Shown here: positions 1 to 4,467 of the stretch, in pieces
Layout of the letters: the number at the start of each line of letters is the position of its first letter
How positions within the stretch are numbered: position 1 is the stretch's first letter
Assembly (NCBI GenBank): GCA_023443145.1
Contig: JAEZVS010000050.1
Coordinates: 1-5,264 of the forward strand
Source: Bacillota bacterium
GTDB taxonomy: Bacteria; Bacillota; Peptococcia; Peptococcales; Peptococcaceae
Reading direction: 5' to 3'
Length of the DNA: 5,264 nt
Notes under the pieces: generated by a model
Seen by the model: the letters and a program-made list of their open reading frames with translations, nothing else
What the model was told of the DNA's origin: nothing
Database searches by the model: none
Translations under genes and position numbers: made by a program

Positions 1-85
1 CAATCCCTGCGCAATACTCGACGCCTTCTGCACGCAATTGTTCCACAATCGCTTCAGCAGGTGTCATTTTTTGTTTTTCTGCCAT
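1..85 (-). CDS. N-terminal fragment of a probable thiamine-diphosphate-dependent enzyme
   Basis: Only the first 28 codons lie inside the window; the gene runs off the left edge. The start is fixed by AAGGAGGA at 94-101, eight bases before the ATG at 85-83. The visible residues begin MAEKQKMTPAEAIVEQL and continue to GVEYCAGI. This pattern, an amphipathic helix (xxAExIVExLxxxGVE) followed by a short hydrophobic strand, is typical of the first helix and strand of the pyrimidine-binding domain in acetolactate synthase, sulfoacetaldehyde acetyltransferase and related enzymes, where the strand usually reads V-F-G-I-x-G. Here Cys-Ala replaces the usual Val-Phe. The family glutamate that activates the cofactor lies beyond the window, so the assignment rests on similarity of a short stretch and no specific reaction can be given. 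The gene has its own promoter and an unusually elaborate leader (86-262), suggesting control at the RNA level. Confidence 0.5.
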   Translation of the reverse strand, partial: MAEKQKMTPAEAIVEQLRAEGVEYCAGI

Positions 86-97
86 AAGTTTTTTCCT

Positions 98-150
98 CCT
101 TAAGAAAAATATTATTTGGCTCTTAAAAGCAACACGTCATTGCTTTAAGA
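98..150 (-). promoter_or_regulatory. Mutually exclusive hairpins over the ribosome binding site (possible translational switch)
   Basis: Read on the minus strand, TCTTAAAGCAA (150-140) pairs with TTGCTTTTAAGA (132-121) to make a hairpin of about 11 pairs with one bulged U and a 7-base loop. The 3' arm, UUUUAAGA (128-121), can alternatively pair with UCUUAAGG (105-98). That 8-bp pairing, two of them G-U, would hide the start of the AAGGAGGA ribosome binding site. The two structures share one strand and cannot coexist: the first leaves the site free and the second partly masks it. No uridine tract directly follows the first hairpin, so it does not read as a terminator. The pairing is seen in the sequence; the switching role is inferred. 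Confidence 0.45.
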
Positions 151-162
151 TTCTGCTATAAA

Positions 163-259
163 ACGAGGACACACAGCTCCCATCACTCCCGGTTCGGCTT
201 GCTATATAATAGAATGTTTGCCGAACGTGGGGTGACGTCTTCTATGCTGTCTCCGTCGT
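163..259 (-). ncRNA. Candidate structured leader / riboswitch-like aptamer, class not recognised
   Basis: On the minus-strand transcript an outer stem P1 pairs 259-246 (ACGACGGAGACAGC) with 177-163 (GCUGUGUGUCCUCGU), leaving small internal loops. Inside it, P2 pairs GUCACCCC (236-229) with GGGAGUGAU (190-182), with one bulged A. P3 pairs GUUCGGC (226-220) with GCCGAAC (198-192) without mismatch. The AUAGAA in the P1-P2 junction (245-240) is exactly complementary to UUCUAU in the P3 apical loop (214-209), allowing a 6-bp long-range pseudoknot. An alternative small loop hairpin, CUAU/AUAG, would compete with it. The predicted transcription start lies only a few bases before P1, so the fold makes up the 5' end of the mRNA. 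I found no conserved core of the T-box, TPP, SAM, glycine, cobalamin, lysine, c-di-GMP or fluoride classes. No ligand is proposed. Confidence 0.5.
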
Positions 260-268
260 TCTACAATT

Positions 269-297
269 AGAATAGCCGGAAACACATCTATTTGCAA
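269..297 (-). promoter_or_regulatory. Promoter of the thiamine-diphosphate enzyme gene and its leader
   Basis: On the minus strand a -35 box TTGCAA (297-292) is separated by exactly 17 bases from a -10 box TATTCT (274-269). Each box differs from consensus at two positions. Transcription would start near 260-262, immediately before the first strand of the outer leader stem (259), which independently supports both the promoter and the leader fold. It lies downstream of the terminator at 318-346, so the gene is a separate transcription unit. Confidence 0.6.
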
Positions 298-317
298 ACT
301 TTATTTTAACAATAAGA

Positions 318-346
318 AGAAACGTCCTCATCACGAGGACGTTTCT
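318..346 (-). terminator. Intrinsic terminator of the small repeat protein gene
   Basis: A perfect 12-bp stem, AGAAACGTCCTC (318-329) with GAGGACGTTTCT (335-346), closes a 5-base loop. Read on the minus strand it lies 13 bases after the stop codon at 360-362 and is followed by the T-rich TTCTTATTGTT. The opposite side is also T-rich (ATTTTT), but no plus-strand gene leads into it. Confidence 0.85.
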
Positions 347-359
347 ATGATTTTTCAGT

Positions 360-581
360 TTATTCTTCTTCGTCACACACCACTTGAACCCCCACTTTAG
401 AGGCTACGGTTCGAATGTTATCACACTCTGATGTATTATTCAGACGAATGCTCGCATCATCTTGAACCTGCTTTTCATCTTCATCGGAGCAAACCACTTG
501 AACACCTATTTTTGACGCAACTTCTTTAATGTCTTTACAGTCTTCATCATTGGCAATATGGCGCAAATCGACATCCATCAT
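360..581 (-). CDS. Small acidic protein made of two cysteine-bracketed repeats, function unknown
   Basis: This encodes a 73-residue protein of no family I recognise. It is clearly a real gene: AAGGAGG (587-593) sits 5 bases before the first ATG (581) and 8 before an adjacent second ATG (578), which may be the true start. A strong terminator follows, and the protein carries an internal duplication. Residues 15-31 and 53-69 share the pattern C-x2-I-[KR]-x-V-A-S-K-[IV]-G-V-Q-V-V-C, each followed by a D/E-rich stretch. Both cysteine pairs have the same spacing (16 apart) and the repeat period is 38 residues. The first residues, DLRHIA, faintly echo the helix part of the unit. There is no signal peptide or membrane segment, so it is probably cytoplasmic. 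The helix-then-strand look, paired cysteines and strong negative charge could suit metal or thiol chemistry or a protein-binding module, but that is a guess. It may have its own promoter or be read through from gctB, since no clear terminator separates them. Confidence 0.8.
   Translation of the reverse strand: MMDVDLRHIANDEDCKDIKEVASKIGVQVVCSDEDEKQVQDDASIRLNNTSECDNIRTVASKVGVQVVCDEEE
363..545 (-). repeat. Two diverged tandem repeat units inside the small acidic protein
   Basis: Unit 1 covers residues 13-36 (545-474) and unit 2 residues 51-73 (431-363). The most conserved part at both levels is V-A-S-K-[IV]-G-V-Q-V-V-C. On the plus strand both DNA copies contain CCACTTGAAC, while most third codon positions have drifted. 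This points to an old duplication kept by selection on the protein rather than a recent DNA repeat. Confidence 0.8.
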
Positions 582-602
582 TCCGACCTCCTTAAATCTT
601 TT

Positions 603-618
603 TGTATAAATTTATACA
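603..618. promoter_or_regulatory. Perfect 16-bp palindrome, candidate operator
   Basis: TGTATAAATTTATACA is identical to its own reverse complement over all 16 bases. It lies 9 bases upstream of the ribosome binding site of the small repeat protein (587-593), overlapping the likely -10 region. This position and symmetry are what a dimeric repressor site would show. As RNA it could also form only a weak A-U hairpin. The cognate regulator is not visible in the window. Confidence 0.55.
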
Positions 619-642
619 CAATACGGCATATGCATTTTTCAA
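611..642 (-). promoter_or_regulatory. Weak candidate promoter of the small repeat protein gene
   Basis: On the minus strand TTGAAA (642-637) is a good -35 box. The best -10 box, TATAAA (616-611), is 20 bases away, longer than ideal; at the better 18-base spacing the box is only TGTATA. Both -10 options lie inside the palindrome at 603-618. Spacing makes this uncertain, and transcription could also enter from gctB. Confidence 0.35.
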
Positions 643-681
643 CGGTACGCAGTGGTGGTTTCAGCCGCTTTTTGTAATCAT

Positions 682-732
682 AGCCATCTTACAGTAATCT
701 ATTTCATGGCTCTTATTATCCATCCTGTAAGA
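682..732. repeat. Overlapping inverted repeats downstream of gctB
   Basis: In the gap after gctB, AGCCAT (682-687) is complementary to ATGGCT (706-711), and TCTTACAG (687-694) is complementary to CTGTAAGA (725-732). The two pairings interleave and cannot both form. Neither is followed by a clean T-run on the minus strand, so a terminator for the gct operon is not convincing here. It may be a weak or factor-dependent end, an mRNA 3' structure, or chance in AT-rich DNA. Confidence 0.3.
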
Positions 733-764
733 ACAAATTGTCAGATAATGGCATTTTTTATCTT

Positions 765-1598
765 TTATTGTAAAAACAATCCTTCTGGATCGATTTTTTC
801 ATACAGCAAATAGAGTTCATGATACGTGGGCGGCGGTGTTTCACCGGACATGCGCGACACATCCAAAGGCCAAGCCACCATTTGAGCCACGTCTTCGGCA
901 GTGTAGGTGGGATGAACGGTATGAAGGTACATTTCTCCGCTTAGGTCGTCAAAACGAAACACGGCCATATTGGTGATAACCGCCGAGGGGCCACCGCGAA
1001 ATCCTGCACCGAAAACCTCTTTTCTGTGGCGCAAAGTACCGCCATTTTTCCAGTCACGCACCATCCAACCGGGAGACGTGATGTAATCCACCTGCTCTTT
1101 AAAGCGGCGCTTTTCCTGCACCATGGTAAAGACGGTGCGGCGTGCCAACGCATTGATATCCGGATTGCCGCCGCTGCCTGCCAGACGGCGCACAGGCTTT
1201 ATATAGTCTCCCGCCACCGTGGTGTTCACATTGCCGTAGCGGTCAATTTCTGCGCCGCCTAAAAAGGCCAGATCTATGCGCCCGCGTTCCAGCTGACCAA
1301 ACACATCGGCCAGGCCGCTGACAACCGAGGCTTGCCATTCGCAGCGCGCGTCTCCGACAGAAGCAGGCAAATCCTCCGGGCGGCCGTCTATGGAGCCGGC
1401 CTCATATATGATGGATGCTTCCGGCGCACCGGTGTGTTGAGCCAACGTCACAGCCAGCATGGGGAGGCCCGTTCCTGCAAACACCGTTTCCCCGTCACAT
1501 ACTTCACGGGCGCCGGCAACAGCCAACATATCCATCACCGTATAATCTTCCGGTCGGGCCGGATTGTGGTTGTCTTTAAAACTCAAAAAATCTCTCAT
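765..1598 (-). CDS. gctB: Glutaconate-type CoA-transferase, subunit B
   Basis: This is the 277-residue catalytic subunit of a class I CoA-transferase. In glutamate fermentation the enzyme moves CoA from acetyl-CoA or glutaconyl-CoA to (R)-2-hydroxyglutarate in the cytoplasm, working as an A2B2-type complex. The fold markers are in order: GTGLP (residues 42-46), the catalytic glutamate in IIYEAG (Glu66, which forms the glutamyl-CoA thioester in the family), PASVGD, LGGAEIDRYGNVN, the GSGG loop, EKRRF and DYITSPGW. The start is supported by AAGGGGGAG (1605-1613) inside the end of gctA, six bases before the ATG. The ATGA overlap with gctA implies translational coupling. From memory, the protein has about 14 extra N-terminal residues and a longer Arg/Gly-rich stretch after TSPGW than the Acidaminococcus enzyme, so the exact acid substrate could differ. 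Related families include steroid-ring CoA-transferases (IpdAB) and 3-oxoacid CoA-transferases. Confidence 0.85.
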   Translation of the reverse strand: MRDFLSFKDNHNPARPEDYTVMDMLAVAGAREVCDGETVFAGTGLPMLAVTLAQHTGAPEASIIYEAGSIDGRPEDLPASVGDARCEWQASVVSGLADVFGQLERGRIDLAFLGGAEIDRYGNVNTTVAGDYIKPVRRLAGSGGNPDINALARRTVFTMVQEKRRFKEQVDYITSPGWMVRDWKNGGTLRHRKEVFGAGFRGGPSAVITNMAVFRFDDLSGEMYLHTVHPTYTAEDVAQMVAWPLDVSRMSGETPPPTYHELYLLYEKIDPEGLFLQ

Positions 1599-2578
1599 GA
1601 CCGACTCCCCCTTTTCACATGCGTGCTGTAATGTCTGGCACGATTGGCACGCATTTTTTCCAAACGGGCAAAACCCAGTTTTTCGAGGTAAGCCGCATAA
1701 TCAGGCAGCTCGTAGATCCACTCTTGAGCCCAGGCATCGAAACCTTCCTGGGTTTTGGTGGCTTTATAGAAGGCGCGTATAAAATCGCCATCCACTTCGT
1801 AACGGTCAAAACAGCCGGTGGGATGTGCACCATAGGGCTGTTCCACATAAGCATCCACCAAATAATGGGGAATCACATTGGCGGTGGGATCTTTGCGGAG
1901 GCTTTCTTCCGGAACCACCTCTTCCGCCACCACAATCAGGCGATCAGCGGCTTTCATCACTTCCAAATCCGAATAACGCTGACCGTCTATGCGTATGGTG
2001 CCCTTATCACCAATTTGCTGCACATGCGCTATACAGACATCAGGCACCGCCGACGGCACCAAAATCATATCCGATCCGTTATAGAAAGGATCTTCAAAAT
2101 ACTCGAATTTCTTTTTAGGAATTTTGGGACGGCTGCCGTCACGCAAGCCGGCGCGGCCCAACATATCATAGTCGGGATTCATAATGTCGGTGCCTTTGGC
2201 TGCCGTGGTGGCCATAAAAGGCACGCCCTGTGCACCTGCCTGAAAGCGCAAAAGAATCTGATAGTGGCTGTAATCTTCTACAATGGTGCGGCCTTCCTGG
2301 ATGACTCTGGCCATGTTGTTGCCCAGTTTGCCATACAACTCGTGGCCGATAAAGCACGATTCCCAAATATCCACACAACCGGCACCGGCTAAAATGTCGC
2401 TGTGGGTGCCACCGTTCACTTCAATCAAATGCAGATGACGCTTCTTTTGCCGCACCATCTCATAAACCACCGCCATAGGACGGCGCCAAATGGTAAAGCC
2501 GCTGAATGCCAGCACAGAACCGTCGGGAATACTTTCGACCATTTTTTGTATGGTTGTTTGTTTGTCATGATCACCCAT
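1595..2578 (-). CDS. gctA: Glutaconate-type CoA-transferase, subunit A
   Basis: This is a 327-residue partner of GctB; together they form the CoA-transferase. Family signatures are SGFTIWRRP near residue 26 (the glycine-rich CoA-binding strand), EDYSHYQ, an HVQQ-x-GTIRIDGQ stretch, RKDPT and PYGAHPTGC (248-256), then KTQEGFDAW and EWIYEL close to the C-terminus. All match my memory of Acidaminococcus fermentans GctA, which is about 320 residues long. The frame is open to an ATG at 2605, but GGGGAG at 2585-2590 sits six bases before the ATG at 2578 and nothing resembling a binding site precedes 2605 or the ATG at 2596. The 2578 start is therefore preferred, giving a leader of about 40 bases from the promoter at 2624-2652. 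It is the first gene of the gctAB operon and overlaps gctB by four bases. The catalytic residue is in subunit B, so none is expected here. Confidence 0.87.
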   Translation of the reverse strand: MGDHDKQTTIQKMVESIPDGSVLAFSGFTIWRRPMAVVYEMVRQKKRHLHLIEVNGGTHSDILAGAGCVDIWESCFIGHELYGKLGNNMARVIQEGRTIVEDYSHYQILLRFQAGAQGVPFMATTAAKGTDIMNPDYDMLGRAGLRDGSRPKIPKKKFEYFEDPFYNGSDMILVPSAVPDVCIAHVQQIGDKGTIRIDGQRYSDLEVMKAADRLIVVAEEVVPEESLRKDPTANVIPHYLVDAYVEQPYGAHPTGCFDRYEVDGDFIRAFYKATKTQEGFDAWAQEWIYELPDYAAYLEKLGFARLEKMRANRARHYSTHVKRGSRS

Positions 2579-2623
2579 GCATTTCTCCCCTTTCATGCAC
2601 TTCATACATACCCATTATCTAAA

Positions 2624-2652
2624 ATGATAAAAGAGAGTACGGCCGCTGTCAA
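2624..2652 (-). promoter_or_regulatory. Promoter of the gctAB operon
   Basis: On the minus strand a perfect -35 box TTGACA (2652-2647) is followed after exactly 17 bases by TATCAT (2629-2624), a 5/6 match to the -10 consensus. The start of transcription is expected near 2617, about 39 bases before the preferred gctA start. This is the strongest promoter in the window, in keeping with a high-flux catabolic operon. Confidence 0.8.
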
Positions 2653-2733
2653 CTGCAGAGCGTACATCCGGATAAAAAAGAATGGATTGCCCCCATACTT
2701 CCGGAAAAGCATGAACATTCGGCGGAAAACGGC

Positions 2734-2762
2734 TCGCCAATGTGAACGGCTTTGGCTATAAT
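2734..2762 (+). promoter_or_regulatory. Promoter of mmuM
   Basis: A perfect -10 box TATAAT (2757-2762) lies 17 bases after TCGCCA (2734-2739), a 4/6 match to the -35 consensus. Transcription would start near 2769, leaving a leader of about 26 bases. That is too short for an S-box or T-box, so no RNA-level methionine control is visible. The promoter diverges from that of gctAB with about 80 bases between the two -35 boxes. Confidence 0.65.
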
Positions 2763-2794
2763 AATAAAAAAACATCGCTAAAAAGGAGGCGCCC

Positions 2795-3718
2795 ATGAAC
2801 GCAATAGAACAATTCTTATCGACCGAACCTTTTATTGTTTTAGACGGTGGCGGCGCAACCGAGCTGGAAAAAGCAGGCATTTTCACTGACCCTCTTCTGT
2901 GGTACGGGGCAGCGTCTCTGGATGCGCCCGACGCCGTGCGCGACATGCACCGGCGCTACATTCGTGCCGGGGCCCGAATCATAAAATCCGTTACTTATCA
3001 AGCTTCTTACGAGGGTTTTAAAAAAGCCGGCCGGCCTCGGGACTACGCCCCTGCGGTGCAGGCAGCGGTTCGCCTGGCCCGGGAAGCGGCTGACGAAGCA
3101 CGGGAAAAGGTGCTGGTGGCGGCCTCTCTTGGCCCTTACGGCGCCATGCTGGCCGACGGCAGCGAATACAGCGGACGCTATCACGTATCGGATGCCGATC
3201 TGCTCCGATTTCACCGGGCACGGGTGGAAACCCTTTTGGAAGCCGGCGCCACCCTTTTTGCCCTGGAAACCATCCCGCTCGCAGAAGAAGCCGCCCTCTT
3301 AGCCGAGCTGGCTTCCGATTACGACCTGGAAGCCTGGATGTCCTTTCAGTGCCGTTCGGCCTTCGAAACTGCCGCCGGTGACGAACTGGCTCACGCCGTA
3401 CGGCTGGTAGAAGCCTTTGAATGTTTGTCGGCGGTGGGCGTCAACTGCCTGCATCCCGATTTGGTGCTGCCCATTTTACATGTGCTCCAAGACAACAGCA
3501 TGGGGCCCTTTATCGTCTACCCCAACACCCGCGGCCACTGGGATAAAGCATCCGCCGTCTGGCAAGCTGACGAACCTTCTGATGACTTCTACGTTCTCGG
3601 CGCTCGTTGGTATGAAGCCGGCGCTCGTCTCATCGGCGGTTGCTGCCACAGTACTCCGACCAATGTGCGCCGCCTGTCGGATCTTTTTTTGGATATTCGC
3701 GCCGGCGCCAGAATATAA
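2795..3718 (+). CDS. mmuM: Homocysteine S-methyltransferase
   Basis: This 307-residue zinc enzyme transfers a methyl group from S-methylmethionine (or S-adenosylmethionine) to homocysteine, giving methionine in the cytoplasm. Its length matches E. coli MmuM (about 310). Landmarks are LDGGGATELE near residues 16-25, SVTYQAS (65-71), LGPYGAMLADGSEYSGRYH (112-130), FHRARVETLLEAGA, ALETIP, GVNC with Cys218, VYPNTRGHWD (241-250) and ARLIGGCC with Cys283 and Cys284. The three cysteines are the expected zinc ligands that bind the homocysteine thiol. The first motif reads DGGGATELE where E. coli has DGAMATELE, a mild variation. AAAGGAGG (2782-2789) sits five bases before the ATG. The gene is alone, with its own promoter and terminator, facing opposite to its neighbours. 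No S-methylmethionine permease gene adjoins it, so the methyl donor used in vivo is uncertain. Confidence 0.92.
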   Translation: MNAIEQFLSTEPFIVLDGGGATELEKAGIFTDPLLWYGAASLDAPDAVRDMHRRYIRAGARIIKSVTYQASYEGFKKAGRPRDYAPAVQAAVRLAREAADEAREKVLVAASLGPYGAMLADGSEYSGRYHVSDADLLRFHRARVETLLEAGATLFALETIPLAEEAALLAELASDYDLEAWMSFQCRSAFETAAGDELAHAVRLVEAFECLSAVGVNCLHPDLVLPILHVLQDNSMGPFIVYPNTRGHWDKASAVWQADEPSDDFYVLGARWYEAGARLIGGCCHSTPTNVRRLSDLFLDIRAGARI

Positions 3719-3746
3719 AGGATCAAGCTCTTATAGAGAAACCGCT

Positions 3747-3777
3747 AAAGAAGCCGTCTTCGGATGTGCTTCTTTTT
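3747..3777 (+). terminator. Intrinsic terminator of mmuM
   Basis: AAAGAAGC (3747-3754) pairs with GCTTCTTT (3768-3775), and the T-run continues to 3777. The 13-base loop can fold further through CCG/CGG around TCTT. It lies 28 bases after the mmuM stop codon on the same strand. Confidence 0.75.
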
Positions 3778-3820
3778 GCTGCCTCGAAAAAAATAAATAT
3801 CCGCATGGCAAATTATGAAA

Positions 3821-3850
3821 AAAGGCCCCGGTTATTATACCGGGGCCTTT
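3821..3850 (-). terminator. Intrinsic terminator of ndk
   Basis: A perfect 12-bp GC-rich stem, AAAGGCCCCGGT (3821-3832) with ACCGGGGCCTTT (3839-3850), closes a 6-base AT loop. Read on the minus strand it starts 13 bases after the ndk stop codon and runs into a stretch of seven T. It may also block read-through from mmuM, which converges on it, but the plus-strand side has only a short T-run. Confidence 0.9.
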
Positions 3851-3863
3851 CCTTATCTTGCGT

Positions 3864-4310
3864 TCACGTTGTCCAATCCACATCATGGGCCGCAGGCATC
3901 ACACATTCCTGCGGTGTAAAGAAAAGGGCAATTTCTCGTTCTGCGCTTTTTGGCGAATCAGAGCTGTGCACCACATTTTTTGTATGACTGAGGCCAAAAT
4001 CTCCGCGAATGGTCCCCGGCGCCGCCTGAACAGGATCGGTTGCGCCGTTGAGTGCACGCACCGCCGCCACTGCCTCGCGGCCTTCCAACACTGCCGCCAC
4101 CATCGGACCCGACGTAATAAAGCGCACCAGATTGGGATAGAAATCCTTGCCCACGTGTTCCGCATAGTGACGAGCCGCCATGGCCTCATCCATATGCAAC
4201 AGCTTCATTGCCACCAAGCGAAAACCTTTTTCTTCATAACGCGCCAAAATGCGCCCCACCAGATGACGGGCCACAGCGTCGGGTTTGATGAGTATCAATG
4301 TCTGTTCCAT
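3864..4310 (-). CDS. ndk: Nucleoside diphosphate kinase
   Basis: This 148-residue cytoplasmic enzyme passes the terminal phosphate of ATP to other nucleoside diphosphates by a phosphohistidine intermediate. Landmarks are the start [13 protein letters not shown] with the conserved Lys9, [29 protein letters not shown], the [18 protein letters not shown] loop (89-106) and NVVHSSDS, where His115 is the active-site histidine. Many homologues have Gly or Ala where this has the first Ser of HSSDS; the change is small. The frame is open up to 4349, but AAAGGAGA (4317-4324) sits six bases before the ATG at 4310 and the resulting protein begins exactly like the family, so the upstream ATG is rejected. 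The gene is a single unit between two terminators. The C-terminal tail ([14 protein letters not shown]) is family-typical in position and not conserved. Confidence 0.95.
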   Translation of the reverse strand: MEQTLILIKPDAVARHLVGRILARYEEKGFRLVAMKLLHMDEAMAARHYAEHVGKDFYPNLVRFITSGPMVAAVLEGREAVAAVRALNGATDPVQAAPGTIRGDFGLSHTKNVVHSSDSPKSAEREIALFFTPQECVMPAAHDVDWTT

Positions 4311-4380
4311 GCACAGTCTCCTTTCATTGCGCAAGCCGCCCACTTCCAAAGCGGGTCTGTGCCATTCTTATTGTTGATTT

Positions 4381-4407
4381 CTCTTACCTTCGGCCATCGG
4401 GCGTCAA
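4381..4407 (-). promoter_or_regulatory. Weak candidate promoter of ndk
   Basis: Directly after the etfA terminator the minus strand carries TTGACG (4407-4402), a 5/6 match to a -35 box. The best nearby -10 candidate is TAAGAG (4386-4381) at a short 15-base spacing, so the call is tentative. A short hairpin (4339-4355: CCCGCTT with AAGTGGG, one G-U pair, loop TGG) lies in the ndk leader. Nothing else is evident in this gap. Confidence 0.25.
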
Positions 4408-4417
4408 ACAAAAATAT

Positions 4418-4449
4418 CCCCCGATCAGCCCATCACCTCTGATCGGGGG
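4418..4449 (-). terminator. Intrinsic terminator of the etfA transcription unit
   Basis: CCCCCGATCAG (4418-4428) and CTGATCGGGGG (4439-4449) form a perfect 11-bp stem around a 10-base loop. On the minus strand it begins 18 bases after the etfA stop codon and is followed by ATATTTTTGTTT. It separates etfA from ndk. Confidence 0.88.
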
Positions 4450-4467
4450 TAGCATGCATTAATGAAT

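Noticed and set aside
121..150. Hairpin before the first gene read as an intrinsic terminator or attenuator
   Set aside because: On the minus strand the stem is followed by GCCAAATAAT rather than a T-run, so transcription termination there is unlikely; a role in translation fits better.
86..262. T-box or classical TPP riboswitch in the leader of the thiamine-diphosphate enzyme gene
   Set aside because: No T-box sequence (AGGGUGGNACCGCG-like) and no TPP core (CUGAGA ... ACCUGAUC-like) can be found.
163..340. Shared ACGAGGAC in the leader stem (163-170) and in the terminator (333-340)
   Set aside because: An 8-base match between two adjacent non-coding structures could allow cross-pairing, but they belong to different predicted transcripts and the match is short enough to be chance.
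1619..2392. Long plus-strand reading frame (257 codons) opposite gctA
   Set aside because: It is antisense to a well-supported gene, its composition (many His, Ile, Phe, Arg) is that of a reversed frame, and it has no fitting ribosome binding site or recognisable domain.
4311..4349. Longer N-terminus for ndk starting at 4349
   Set aside because: The extra 13 residues are not family-like and a good ribosome binding site points to the ATG at 4310.
3858..4442. Plus-strand reading frame of 194 codons across ndk
   Set aside because: It lies opposite ndk, runs through the etfA terminator and has a shadow-like His/Arg/Cys-rich composition.
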